Part shown: positions 10,277-26,031 of the stretch, piece after piece
How the letters are laid out: every line of letters begins with the position of its first letter
Position numbering within the stretch: position 1 is the first letter of the stretch
NCBI GenBank assembly: GCA_025093985.1
Contig: JACAAK010000006.1
Span: forward strand, 1,364,001 to 1,428,000
From: Calvatia gigantea
Taxonomy: Eukaryota; Basidiomycota; Agaricomycetes; Agaricales; Lycoperdaceae
Length of the DNA: 64,000 nucleotides
Reading direction: 5' to 3'
Notes under the pieces: model-generated
Told to the model about the DNA's origin: nothing
Seen by the model: the letters and a program-made list of their open reading frames with translations, nothing else
Database searches by the model: none
Made by a program: the position numbers and the translations under genes

Positions 10277-12182
10277 ATGAGTGTAACAGAAGCCATTGTT
10301 TCCTCTTCCAACTTAACTACCACGGTTTTAACGACCACACTCAACAAGGCCCTCAGAATGTTTGTTAAATCTGGGATATACAGACAGTTCGAGGAAGCGG
10401 TTTATTTCGCGCTCAAGGTTATGGTCTATCAGACCGTGAACCAAAGGTTTGGTCTTGGCCGTTTTTCCTGCTTGCGAAAATGGTTTTTTTGGGGTGTGGA
10501 GATGAGGGCTGAAAGCACTGATCCTATTTACGGTGCGCAAACATCAGAAAATTTTAGGAGACGTCTGCTGATGTCAGCCTTGCGAGGTAGCATGGATCAC
10601 TGCCTGGATGAAGGACTCTCCGGAATGGAGTGCGTTGAGCTTCCTTCTTTGTTTCCGTCGATGATGGGAATACAGACTGATGTGGCATCCAGAAAGGAAC
10701 AGAGCCTTCGAAGTATCCTCAGAAAAGTCTGGTGTAGGCGTTCGGCCTTACATTACCTTTAACCTTGAAGGCAAAGGCGCGCCTGACGAAAGGGGGAAAG
10801 GTATCAGAAGCCAACTTCAATCCCATGTCCGGGGTCGAATATAACTTCCGGTTTGGTCGGTATACTGTGAAGATTAAACGGCAAGGGGTTGAGAATAGGT
10901 GAGCACTCGGGAAACGATTGTTTTCTATGGCGAATTCTGACAAGCGGGCACGATTTCCAGTGGCGCTTCGTCCAATGACAAGACGGTTTATTTGGTCAGG
11001 TGGGGTTTCGTGGACTTCATTTGCGTAAGGCTGCGAGTTTTGACGCCCGTGTTTACAGGATCGTGAAGGGCAACTATGAGGTCCTGAATGAATTTGTTTC
11101 CACGGCCAAACAAATATATTTGGACCAATTAAAGGGATTTGTTTCCATCTATCAGGCGGAACTGTGGGTGTAGTTTTTAATTTTTGCTGGGATCAAAGTC
11201 AGCTGACGGCTGAAACAGACGCGATAGAGCATGGTTATACCTCAAATCCAACGAGAAACGGGACCTTTCCACTGTTCACCTTGAGGGTAACAGGAAGGAA
11301 GAGCTACTTCGAGACGTCGAAGAGTTCTTGTCAAGAAGACATACATACGAACAACGAGGGATTCCCTATCGCCGTGGCTACCTTTTGGTAAGCAGTTCTC
11401 TCCCCTATTATCGACACGGAGGGCCTGACAAGAACAAACCCTCCACAGCACGGACCTCCAGGAACAGGCAAGACAACCATAGTCACGGCGCTGGCAGGAC
11501 ATCTCGATCTGAAGGTTCACGTTTTGCACATTTCCCTTGCCAATTCGGACGATTCACAGTTGAACGTCTTGATGGCTGGATTGCCTGAGAAATCTATTGT
11601 CCTGCTCGAGGATATTGACAGAACGTTCTTGAAGGCAACCACTACTGCAGGAGGGTGAGTTGCCGGAGCTCAGGACACGGGAAGAGGTACTTATTAACTT
11701 CTTTTAGGAAATCTGAGGCGAAGGGGGTCACGCTCGGTGGATTAATGAATGTGATGGATGGTTTATGTGCCGCTAAAGGCCAGCTGTTATTTGTGACAAC
11801 CAACAACAAAAACGCCCTGGAGAAAGCGCTTCTTCGGCCGGGGCGACTTGATGTCCAGGTAAAGTTCGGCTATGCGACCAAGGATATGGCGAAGAGGTTT
11901 TTCTGGAAGTACTTCTCTGTGGGGACAATGGCCACAGTCGATGAGATCGCGGTATTGGCGACGCAGTTTTCTGATCGACTTCAAGATGGTTTCACGATGG
12001 CCGATTTGCAGGATTATCTGCTTAGATATGATGCGGATCCGGAGGGGGCTGTCGAGCAGTTTACTGAGTGGCAGGAAGGGGTTCTAAACGTACCCAGTTT
12101 CGCCGGGTTGAGATCCTGTGAAGGTACTACTCCTGCTTGCGTATCATGCGCTTCTTTTGACACAGTTGACTATGGGCATTAA
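10277..12182 (+). CDS. BCS1-like AAA ATPase
   Basis: The C-terminal AAA module is certain. The final exons are about 11219-11387, 11449-11654 and 11708-12182. They encode ...EEFLSRRHTYEQRGIPYR, Walker A HGPPGTGKTT, Walker B SIVLLEDIDRTF, sensor-1 LLFVTTNNKNAL and the arginine finger ALLRPGRLD. Upstream, exons near 10768-10898 (NFRFGRYTVKIKRQG) and 11061-11163 (YEVLNEFVSTAKQIYLDQ) match the BCS1-specific middle domain. The first exon is uncertain. An open frame from 10277 to 10762 could supply the N-terminus, but the splice into the middle domain could not be fixed. Family knowledge: Bcs1 is a mitochondrial inner-membrane translocase for the Rieske protein, and basidiomycetes carry many paralogues of unknown role. 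No clear targeting signal is seen, so this is probably such a paralogue. Confidence 0.75.
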
Positions 12183-13335
12183 TCACGGCTGTAATGATCA
12201 CATACTTACTAAATTGTAATATATGGACTAGTATACCTTCCATTCTGGCTGTATCATGGAACCAAGTGAGTCGAAGAAGTCGCGCAGTGATGAAACCCAA
12301 ATTTCCCCACCCGCACACAAAGCTGGTTTGTGTCCGGTGTTCTGGGTTGCCCCAGGGAATAAATTCATCCCACAAATCATGATCTGGATCCACAGTATCA
12401 GTGACGAAGGCTGTATTTCTTGTTATCTTCCAGAAGTTCTAGGTGGCCTTTTTCCTCAAGAGGTAGTCAAGTGAGAAGACAGACTGGGCGAGACTGGGCC
12501 ACTGAACGATATTTTCTTGGACCCCGAGAGGAATTTGGCGGTAGGGCGCTTTCATAATACTCTCATGCAAAGAAATCCAAAGAAGACGCCGCGCAAGCCT
12601 GGAGTGATGTTCATTATTTTGTGCAAGTAGTGAGAACATGTGAGTGTATCTGCTGCCTAGTCCAAGCTGTAGGTGTTCTTTTCAAGCTGGTGTGCGTGAA
12701 TCAGCATAGTTTGGCGGTGTACACTGTGATGAGCCTGTAACGCACCTCAGCTTCCAACTCCCGCCGAACACGGTACTCCTCGTCTGCCTTGATGACTAGG
12801 TGATATTCGTCGAGATCTTCAATAATGAAGCTCTGTTTCTCGTTCATGACCAGCAGAATCTGCTTCACGGCCGGGTCACTACCCAGGACTTGTCAGTCGG
12901 ACGCGGGTCAAGTCTCGACGTTCAAGAATGGACGACGCGTACCAGACCAGCAGGACGCCTACACCGGGGAACGTTCTGTGAGCTGACGAGAGGGACAGAG
13001 TGAGACAGGACACTTGCCTTTGATCGCGCGCATGATGGGAGCCCTGAGAAGAGGAGAAGGGCCAGGGTAGGTTTCTGTCAATTTACCGTAACTTCCAAAA
13101 TAGCAATGATCAGCCGGGCATTAATCACAACAACAACTCTCAGATTCCTAACACAAATGTCACGACCACGCACGCCTTCGTACGTCTTTTGACTGCGCTC
13201 TCTGTATAACCGGCTCAAATGCGTCTAACCAACCGCTTGCTCAACTCACATTCCCCGATCAACCTGGACTTCACTTGGCCCCTTGTTTTATAATCACTCC
13301 GTATCCGCTCTCCGTACATACACAAAATTTCTACC
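12183..13335. other. intergenic, nothing recognised
   Basis: About 1.15 kb between the AAA-ATPase and ribose-5-phosphate isomerase genes. Open frames of 60-90 residues on both strands show no domain, no compatible splice sites and no homology I recognise. Confidence 0.4.
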
Positions 13336-14683
13336 ATGCCTAACAGTGGTTCTGCCGTACCGACAGCGACTGAACAGTCGAAGGCGCTGCCAGGTATATT
13401 CCACCCCCCCTATCGCTCCACCACCACCACCACTAAGCATCATCACCTCTCCCAGCGTCAAGCAAGATCGAGTCATCGAAGAGACTTGCTGCTTATTCTG
13501 CTGTTGACCATCATGTGCAACCCGGACATACTGTGCGTATATGGTTCGAACATAAACACGTATGGCCACTAATCACATCCGCACATAGGTCATTGGCATT
13601 GGTTCTGGTGTGTTAAGCAACCTACCGACAAGCAATGGATCATAATATGGCTGTTCCATAGGCTCCACCGTTCCCTATGTCGTCGAAAGGATTGTACAAC
13701 AAGGTCCCGAGGCAAACAAGAACCGTGTTTTTATTCCCACTGGTACGAGTTCTCTCCGGTTTCTCTGCCAGAGGTGTAGCTTACCACGAGCCAGGTTTCC
13801 AATCTAAGCAACTAATTGTTGAAGCTGGCCTCAACCTCGGGGATATCGACGGATACCCTACAATAGATGTGACCATAGACGGCGCTGACGAGTATGTGCA
13901 TTATCCTTCTCTTCACCTTCACGCACTCACCCCGAGACAGAGTAGATAAAAATCTCAACTGTATAAAGGGTGGAGGCGCGTGTCATTTGCGAGAAAAGGT
14001 TCTCGCAGAGGCTGCTAAAACGTTCGTTGAGTCCAACTTACTGATTCTTCGCAATCGACCCTGACGGACACAGTTTTATCGTCGTTGCTGATTACCGCAA
14101 GAACGCGGAATACCTCGGTACCAACGTGTGTCTCCCCTAATTCCCGGCCGTTGACTTGCTAACATTCTCCTCTCCTTCAGTGGACGGCTGGTGTTCCCGT
14201 CGAGGTTGTACCTTTTGCGTATGCCAAGGTGTTGCGGCACCTGAAAGACGATTTGGGTTCCACGAACCCTACTCTCAGAATGGCTGTCAAGAAAGGTAAG
14301 GTTATCCGATTGATTAATTTCTACCCAGAGTTGTAATAAGCATGGGGACGTTCTCTAGCCGGACCTGTTGTCACGGACAATGGTAACTTTGTAATTGATG
14401 CGCCTTTTGACCGAGAGAAGATGCAGGATTCCACGAAGGTGCGTTAATATTTTTTGTGACACTTTAACTCTTCTGAGTCTCCCAAACTAGATTTTGACGC
14501 AAATCAAACTCCTGACCGGTGTAGTAGAAGTTGGCCTATTCTGCGGGATGGCCAAGGCTGCGTACTTCGGAAATGAGGTGAGACCAGTCAGGATCAACCA
14601 TACATATTCACTCAGTCCCGTATTAGGACGGAACTGTTACGATTAGAAGAGACGATGGAACGACAGAGCTTGTTGCAAGTTGA
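13336..14683 (+). CDS. RKI1: ribose-5-phosphate isomerase A
   Basis: Cytosolic enzyme of the non-oxidative pentose phosphate pathway; interconverts ribose-5-P and ribulose-5-P. Eleven exons: 13336-13393, 13456-13532, 13589-13607, 13662-13742, 13795-13891, 13941-14021, 14074-14125, 14181-14295, 14359-14438, 14491-14577, 14627-14683. They sum to 804 nt, 267 residues, normal for the eukaryotic RpiA type. Motifs in order: [16 protein letters not shown] (phosphate loop), TIDGADEVD (active-site Asp pair), [15 protein letters not shown] (catalytic Lys/Glu region), then [11 protein letters not shown] and the C-terminal [16 protein letters not shown]. The third exon is only 19 nt. The AROM gene starts 450 bp downstream on the same strand. 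Confidence 0.93.
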
Positions 14684-15135
14684 TTTTTAATCTTTGTAGA
14701 GGTTATTTAGCGAGTATGTATACCTAAACGATGATTGGCCGCATCATATTTTGAATGAGATCGGCTATTGTATTCACGGCGCCCAGAACAAGCCCTTTTG
14801 ATTGAGAATGTAATATAAGCTGGGTTCCCAGTCTGTTGGCCGTAGTTTCCCCTGCGAGGTACTCGCAACCAGGGTGGTAAACCGGGTTCGTTTACCCGTC
14901 GTATCATACTTCGCCCTCGGGTAACTAGCGACGTGACGCGTCCGAACGGTCCGTTGCTCTGAGCAGGAACGAGAACAGTGATTCAAGACCTTTAGACGCA
15001 TGATTTGCATCAATATCGCTGGACGAGCAACATTCCCACGTGACTCCCGGATTCTAAAACCATCACTATGTCCGCTACAAAAAGGATACAGGGGATAACC
15101 TTGCACCCAAAATTTACCCTGCTCACCTTTCACTA
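14684..15135 (+). promoter_or_regulatory. intergenic region with the AROM promoter
   Basis: About 450 bp between the RKI1 stop and the AROM start. It must hold the RKI1 3' end and the AROM promoter. A TGACTC (Gcn4/CPC1-type core) occurs at about 15041 (CACGTGACTCCCGG), directly next to a CACGTG E-box. This is a plausible site for general amino-acid control of the shikimate pathway. The motif match is seen; the regulatory role is inferred. Confidence 0.4.
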
Positions 15136-20195
<5,060 letters not shown>

Positions 20196-20957
20196 TTTTT
20201 TCTTCTTTTTTGCATAGATTGGCGGTGTGCAGACATGTCATAGAAAGCTGTGTAATCTAGTATTCATTTCGTTTGGTTCGCGACCCAATTATTAGTGTTG
20301 TAAAATGATGGGGTGTAATTCGATTTAGGTCAGATTCGTGATTCCCTCCAAACAAAAAATAGGATCCTGTTTTCAATGTGTTCAGAACGTTGCGTTGTGG
20401 GTGCCTGTCGAGTACGATCTCAACCGGAAGAACAGTGCCCAGAGATTCAGCTGCATTGCCAAGCTAAATGGTTCTATCTCACAAAATCCAGTTTCGCCAA
20501 GCGCTGGACATGGCTGTCTGTTTCGAGCCCGCTCCCTGCACTTTCTCGCGTCGAGGCCTAAACTTCAAGCAATGATTGCCACCTCTCTATATGGTCCGCC
20601 ATACGTTTCTTCATTGCAGACTCATTGTGGCGCCTTTTTGTCACCATCCCCATTCGAGGAAAACAGGCCAAATGCCTCATCACTCAACCTTTAGACTCAA
20701 TTGATTTCATTCTTGATTTACAGATACGGGACACCTACATATTCTAAGCAAAGTCCAAGATGAGTTCCACATATTATCGTCCAGCAGTCCCACTCTCGTA
20801 CGAGCATCTCGGGGCGTAATCATAAGTTCTCTTGGCAGTAACGAGATTCCTGCTCCAACCCGAAACGAACAACCCACAGGACAGGCACCTCCAATGTGCC
20901 AACATAAAAAAAACGAAATCAAAAACCACCTTAGGATCGGTACTGTGGCAGATAATA

Positions 20958-21485
20958 CTACTCCACACGTTCCTCCTCTCCTGCTCCTTCTCCCAAAATA
21001 GCCCTTCGCTCCTTCATACACCACACCGCAATCGCAACCACCACAGGTACCTCCAGGACCAGGAACGCAGCTTCAAAAGGGGCTGAAATGAACTTGCTGT
21101 CCCAGTATTCGTAATACCCAGCAAACATGTAAAACGTTGACATAATTGTGACTGCAAGGGCAGCGGTATACGTGAGGGCGATGAACCACGTATAGAGAAT
21201 CATAGGTATTGTCGAGGAGGTCGGGATAGGCATCGACGAGGAGGGAGAATTTTTGGATTGAAGTTTATTCAACTTTCGTTGGTTGGCCAAGATGATGGAG
21301 TGGTGGATGATGATCATTCCAACTGCTGCTGGGGTTATCCATAATGAACTGAATCCAAAGAGGGCGAGTGAGCACGCGAGGATAATGGTTGATAAAGCAG
21401 TGGAAGCGAAGATGAGAAGACGGAGTTGATGAGTGATAGTTGCGACGGAGGTGTAATCATTTGGCGGTGAGATTGGTGTACTCAT
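20958..21485 (-). CDS. small tetraspan membrane protein, type 1, copy A
   Basis: A single-exon frame of 175 residues starting MSTPISPPNDYTSVATITHQ. Four hydrophobic segments are visible: about 24-46 (LLIFASTALSTIILACSLAL), 47-68 (SSLWITPAAVGMIIIHHSII), 96-121 (MILYTWFIALTYTAALAVTI) and 139-160 (APFEAAFLVLEVPVVVAIAV). The short polar N- and C-termini probably face the cytosol. I do not recognise a named family; small tetraspan proteins of unknown function are common in Agaricomycetes. Its near-identical paralogue lies at 22976-23536. Conservation of the frame between copies, with changes mostly conservative, argues that it is a real gene. Function unknown. Confidence 0.7.
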   Translation of the reverse strand: MSTPISPPNDYTSVATITHQLRLLIFASTALSTIILACSLALFGFSSLWITPAAVGMIIIHHSIILANQRKLNKLQSKNSPSSSMPIPTSSTIPMILYTWFIALTYTAALAVTIMSTFYMFAGYYEYWDSKFISAPFEAAFLVLEVPVVVAIAVWCMKERRAILGEGAGEEERVE

Positions 21486-21807
21486 GGTAGTGGCGGAGGA
21501 CAGAGGGTTGTGAAATGTGTATGTAGGGGGGTCTTATAAGTATGTTGACCCAGCGGGCAGTGCGGCTCCATTAACTTTAATATTAGGGCTGGTTGGGGCA
21601 TTGGCATGGGCTGCTAAGCGAGAAGTCTAGACATTATGTGTAGACTTCTCGTCATGGTCAGGCATCAGTGCATCAGCCGTTACGTTAATAGCAGGTGTGA
21701 CAAATCCTTATTCATTTCCTTTGAGGTCTACCACGCCCACTCGTGCCTAGTGCTCCCAGTTAACGAAAGGTATGAGAATGGGGATGGGGGGCGCTACAAG
21801 GGTGTGC

Positions 21808-21871
21808 TCATGTATAGAACTCGTGGTTTTCATTGATTCCAAAGAGGCCTTTTCCTACTTCCAGGAAGCAT
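21808..21871 (-). pseudogene. relic of V-ATPase subunit E last exon, unit A
   Basis: These 64 bases align base for base with the 63-nt terminal exon of the real subunit E gene (24839-24901), including the preceding acceptor AG. They differ by a few substitutions and one extra base in the AAAAGG stretch. The extra base breaks the frame relative to the true LPEIRKDLFGINENRKF. No other exon of the gene is present next to it, so it cannot make subunit E. Confidence 0.8.
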
Positions 21872-21889
21872 CTAGTAAACGGTGACGTA

Positions 21890-22310
21890 ATGTACTGGGA
21901 TAAAATAACCATAGGTCTCTTGGAAGGGACAATACTCCAACTAAAATTCTCACTGAAATCAAACCAAACAGCTTACGCAGAATAAAAACAGCCAAAGAAC
22001 CAACAGCCAACCAAAACAGCCTTAAGATTAATACTACCACTTCCTGTGTTTTTCGCCCTCCCACACACCCCACAAAACAGCCTTTCTCTCCTCCACACAC
22101 TACAAAGTAGTTGCAACCATCACGGGTACCTCCAAAACCAAAAACGCTACTTCGATAGGACCAGCAATGTGCCAATGAACCGCCTATCCCAATGCTCATA
22201 ATACCCAGCAAACATGAACGAAATCAACGCAATCACGATTGCAAGGCACGCAGTGTAAATGACAACGACGAACCACGTTAGGAACAAGGTAGGTCTTCTC
22301 GAGGCGATCG
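21890..22310 (-). pseudogene. tetraspan type-2 gene, C-terminal half only
   Basis: The minus strand reads TWFVVVIYTACLAIVIALIS, then FMFAGYYEHWDRRFIG, and then loses frame. The downstream stretch AFLVLEVPVMVATTL is in another frame and is followed by an in-frame TAG where the intact relatives have a sense codon. The N-terminal half is absent because the unit ends at about 22315. Clearly a fragment of the same family as 23844-24556. Confidence 0.75.
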
Positions 22311-22975
22311 GTTTCGCTTACGATTTAATTCGTGTTGCAGAATGATGGAGTGGAGTTACAGTAATTCGATTTAGGTCAAACTCGTGTTTCTCTCCAAACA
22401 AAAACGAGATCCTGTTTTCGAGGTGTTCGGAAACCGTACGGTGGGTGGCTGTCAAGTATGACCCCAACTGGAAGAATAGGTTTAGCTGCACGATTGGGCT
22501 GGATTATCCCACCTCGCAATATTCAGTTTTCCCGGCGCCCGATGTAGGTATCTGTTTCTAGGCGTCACCTACACTTCTCATCTAACGGCGTACGGCAATG
22601 ATCGCCGCCCTCATGTCCAGTCCACCATATGTTCCCTCATCCAGACTCATCGTGGCGCCTTTTTATCACCATCCCCATTCGAGGAAAACAGGCCAAACGC
22701 TTCACCAATGCATCACCCAACCTTTAAATTCAATCGATTTCATTCTTTATTTACAGATACAAAACACCTACATATTCCAAGTCCAACATGAGTTCTACAT
22801 ATCATCGTCCAGCAGTCCCACTCTCGTACAAGCATCACGGGGCGTAATCATAAGCTCTCTTGGCAGTAACGAGACTCCTGGTCCGGCCTAAACCGGGCAA
22901 CCCACACAGGACAGAAACCGCCGAAGTGCCAGTAACAAAAAAAACATGAACAAAAACAATAGAACAAGAACCACC

Positions 22976-23536
22976 TTAAGATCGACGATATTGTGGCAGA
23001 TGATACCACTTCACTGCACGTTCCTCCTCCCCCCCTCTTCCTCTCAAAATAGCCTTTCTCTCCTTCATACACCACACCGCAATCGTAATCATCACAGGTA
23101 TCTCCAGGACCAGGAACGCTGCTTCAAAAGGGGCCGAGATGAATCTACCCTCCCAATACTCGTAATACCCAGCAAACATATAAAATGTTGACATAATTGT
23201 GATAGCGAGGGCTGCGGTATACGTGAGGGCGATGAACCATGTATAGATTATCATGGGTATTCTCGAGGAAGTCGGGATAGGCATTGAAGGGGAGGGGGGG
23301 TTTTGGGATTGGAGTTTATTCAGTTTTCGTTGATTGGCCAAGATGATGGGATGGTGGATTATGGTCATTCCGACTGCTGCTGGGGTTATCCATAATGAAC
23401 TGAATCCAAAGAGGACTAGTGAGCATGCAAGGATGATGGTTGATAAAACAGCGGAGACGAAGATGAGGAGACGAAGTTGACGAGTGATAGTTGCAACGGA
23501 TGTGTGGTCATTTGGTGGTGGGGTTGGTGTGCTCAT
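22976..23536 (-). CDS. small tetraspan membrane protein, type 1, copy B
   Basis: A single-exon frame of 186 residues starting MSTPTPPPNDHTSVATITRQ, about 90% identical by eye to the copy at 20958. It has the same four hydrophobic segments and the same loop FMFAGYYEYWEG-type motif (here MFAGYYEYWEGRFISAPFEA) before the last helix. The C-terminus is longer than in copy A because the shared stop is lost (ends KWYHLPQYRRS). Function unknown. The surrounding block, including promoter and 3' flank, is duplicated too, so both copies probably started with the same regulation. Confidence 0.7.
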   Translation of the reverse strand: MSTPTPPPNDHTSVATITRQLRLLIFVSAVLSTIILACSLVLFGFSSLWITPAAVGMTIIHHPIILANQRKLNKLQSQNPPSPSMPIPTSSRIPMIIYTWFIALTYTAALAITIMSTFYMFAGYYEYWEGRFISAPFEAAFLVLEIPVMITIAVWCMKERKAILRGRGGEEERAVKWYHLPQYRRS

Positions 23537-23843
23537 GGCAGTGGCGGGGGGCGGAGTGTGGGGGGAGGTTCTTTTTTAAGTACGTTAATCCAGCGGGCAG
23601 TGCAGTTCCATTAATGCTGATAAGGTTGGTTGAAACATTGACAAAGAGCTGCTAAGCGAGAAGCCCGCAGTCAATCTTGGGCTTTTATAGCGTCATTGAT
23701 CGGCCGTTACGTTAACAATGGAGGTGATAATTCAGTCCATTTTGAAATCAGTCACACTCATTCGCGCACAGTACTTATGGTTAACAAAAGGTATGAGAAT
23801 GGGGATGGGGGGCAGTGGTAAGTACAAGGGTGCGTTCATGTGC

Positions 23844-23907
23844 TCATGAATAGAACTCGCGGTTTTCATTGATTCCAAAGAGGCCTTTTCCTAATTCCGG
23901 GAAACAT
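23844..23907 (-). pseudogene. relic of V-ATPase subunit E last exon, unit B
   Basis: 64-nt copy of the subunit E terminal exon with the same one-base insertion as the unit A relic. The two relics therefore descend from one already broken copy that was later duplicated with the whole unit. The overlapping type-2 tetraspan frame runs into it and ends with LFGINENREFYS, almost the true subunit E C-terminus. Confidence 0.8.
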
Positions 23908-24556
23908 CTAGAAGGCTTGGAAATGACAAGTCTCCTGTTTGAACCAAAATCAATACCGCAATAAACGACACATATTACTTCCCCACACCCACACCCATAC
24001 CCAAACACAGCCTTTCTCTCCTTCACACACTGCAACCCAATTGCAACCATCACCAGTACCTCCAAAACCAAAAACGCCGCCTCAACAGGCCCAGCAATAA
24101 ACCTCCTATCCCAATGCTCATAATACCCAGCAAACATGAACGAACTCATTGCAATCACGGTTCCAAAACACGCGGCGTAAATGACGACGAGGAACCATGC
24201 TAGAAGTATTATATAGGTTTTTTTGAGGAGATCGGGATGCTCGTCGTAGTCGTCGGGGATGTCGATGAGGGGGAGGAGAGGGGTTGATGATCTTGGTCTC
24301 TGGATCGGAGTCGTTGTTGTTGTTGTTGCTTCTGTCGAACCCGCTGGTTGTACAAGATGATAGAATGGTTTATTATGGTGAGCCCGAATCCTGCTTCGCT
24401 AAGCCAGAATGAAGCTGAACCCAGGAGGACGAGTGGGCATGCTAGGACAGCGATTGAGAAGAAGAGGGAAAGGTAAATCAGGAGAGTAAGTTGAACGAGT
24501 GATATTATTATTTGCGACGGTGGGAGTGTCAGTGGAGGTGATGTATTCGTGTTCAT
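23844..24556 (-). pseudogene. tetraspan type-2 gene, full length but frameshifted
   Basis: The N-terminal part starts at 24556 (MNTNTSPPLTLPPSQ). It holds two hydrophobic segments (LVQLTLLIYLSLFFSIAVLA and LVLLGSASFWLSEAGFGLTI) and a Gln-rich loop (QKQQQQQRLRSRDQDHQP), and stops at 24209 after ISSKKPI. The C-terminal part is in another frame and contains the third segment (AWFLVVIYAACFGTVIAM), then FMFAGYYEHWDRR and the fourth segment. The switch falls in a run of seven T (24218-24224, A on the coding strand), so a single homopolymer indel explains it. Either a young pseudogene or a sequencing error. The C-terminal frame reads on into the subunit E relic and stops there, giving a chimeric tail. 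Confidence 0.7.
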
Positions 24557-24838
24557 GGATGGTGGTGGAGCGAGGAATTTATTGGGGCGGGGGGTATGGA
24601 GTTGTGGGTAGCACAGTTCGCTGCAATGATAAGGTTGATTGAGTATCAGTGTCTTGGCACGACCTGTCGTAAATGTCAAGGATTTGTATCGTCTGCACTA
24701 ACCGCCAAGAGCGGGGGGTTGACAAATGTAAACGTCCGTTTGAAGTCAGCCAGCCACACTCATTCAGGCACCTGCTTACAGTGAACGAAAGGTATATTGA
24801 GAACGGAGGAGCAGTGCTACAAGGGTATGCTCGTGTGC

Positions 24839-25845
24839 TCATGTATAAAACTTGCGGTTTTCATTGATTCCAAAGAGGTCTTTCCTAATCTCAGGAAGCA
24901 TCTAAAAAAGTAACGTCAGGAAAGGAGATCACAGCAAGGGGAACGTAGACCTAAGACGCACTCTGTCTTCTAATAGCCTCAATCGTTCGTCGAGAGTATT
25001 GTCCACTGTGATACGCTTAGCATTATTGACGAGGATAACACCACCGGCACTAGAGTAGACCGCCACCAAAATTATCAGTTGGACTGACGATGTAAAATCC
25101 GGAAGTCCCACTCACCCATCCTCCGGAAGATCAGCCTCAATATAAAACTCAATATCCATCCCCGTCAACTCATTATAAGTCTTCTGAGCAGCCACAGCAG
25201 CTTGTTCAGCGACCTCAGAATCCTGCTTACGCGCATGAACGGTAATAGCAGGATCCATAATCTGCAAGAATGCTTGAACAATGGCGCCCTCCAGGAACTG
25301 GAGGTATGCACCCGAGGTCGAGGAGGAGAGTTGGGAGAGTTGTGAACGGGAGTCGTTGAAGAGATCTTGGAGGTGTTCTTCGCGCTTGTGGAGGAGTTTT
25401 AGGCGGGAACGATTTGTGAGGGTTGATTGTGCGCTGGGTGGGTCGTTAAGATTTAAGTTGAACGAGATGGGCAGAGAGGAAGGGGGGAAAGAGGGTGATC
25501 TGACATTTTCTGAGCGACCTCTGCGCCTTTGCGTTTCTTTTCGTACTGAGCATCGATAGATTGTTGCTCTTGTTTCACGAGTTTAGCCTGCAAGGATCGT
25601 GGAAAGTCGGTTAATGCATAACTTGATGTGTCAAGGAAACAAAGCAAACCTTTTCGATTGCGAATTCCTGGTCTGCTTTGACTTTGATTTCGCGTGCCTT
25701 CTCGAGTGCCTCTTGTTTGATAAAGGCAACCTTAGTGAGGGAAGATAGAAAATATGTCAGTGAGTGATTAGATCGGATTATAGCCGAGTACCATCTTGTT
25801 CATCTCGCTGAGGACTTCATCGTCGTTGAGTGCGCGTGACGACAT
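24839..25845 (-). CDS. VMA4: V-type proton ATPase subunit E
   Basis: Peripheral stalk subunit of the V1 sector; couples ATP hydrolysis to proton pumping at the vacuolar membrane. Six exons on the minus strand: 25845-25792, 25730-25650, 25587-25505, 25433-25116, 25049-24962, 24901-24839. The sum is 687 nt, 228 residues, normal for Vma4. It starts MSSRALNDDEVLSEMNKMVA, followed by a long charged coiled coil (IKQEALEKAREIKVKADQEF). Then come FLEGAIVQAFLQIMDPAITV, the conserved GAGGVILVNNAKRITVDNTL, LDERLRLLEDRMLPEIRKDL and the end FGINENRKFYT. The terminal exon is easy to miss because a stop follows soon after the previous donor. Two relics of that exon lie in the tandem array downstream. Confidence 0.93.
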
Positions 25846-26031
25846 TGTGTATGGGTTGTGTGCTGTATTATGTGCTCAGATGACGTTGAAGGAGCGGGTG
25901 GGCTGGGGATGAGGACAGGGACTGCATCATCCAATTACAGATGCGAAAAGCGTGGGAAGGTGCACCGAAGGGGTTTCTATTTGTGGATCAAACACTCTTC
26001 ACGACTCAACACGTACTCAACGTCGTCAGCA
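25846..26031. promoter_or_regulatory. short bidirectional promoter, VMA4 / TRIC-like gene
   Basis: Only 186 bp separate the divergent start codons of the V-ATPase subunit E gene and the TRIC-like gene, so the two promoters must overlap or be shared. No TATA box is evident. Confidence 0.5.

Larger units (their letters stand above)
20297..22320. repeat. 2.03-kb tandem duplication, unit A
   Basis: Unit A and unit B (from about 22335) share the same order of parts at a constant offset of about 2.02-2.05 kb. The order is an AATTCGATTTAGGTCA-type leader, a type-1 tetraspan gene on the minus strand, a 64-nt relic of the V-ATPase subunit E terminal exon, and the C-terminal half of a type-2 tetraspan gene. 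Identity by eye is high, so the duplication is fairly recent. In unit A the type-2 gene is cut at about 22315, where the leader of unit B begins. That point looks like the duplication junction. Confidence 0.75.
22335..24250. repeat. 2.03-kb tandem duplication, unit B
   Basis: Second copy of the unit described at 20297. It holds the type-1 gene 22976-23536, the subunit E exon relic 23844-23907 and the C-terminal half of the type-2 gene. Beyond about 24250 the sequence continues into the N-terminal half of the type-2 gene, which unit A lacks. This suggests that B is the parental arrangement and A the copy. Confidence 0.7.
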
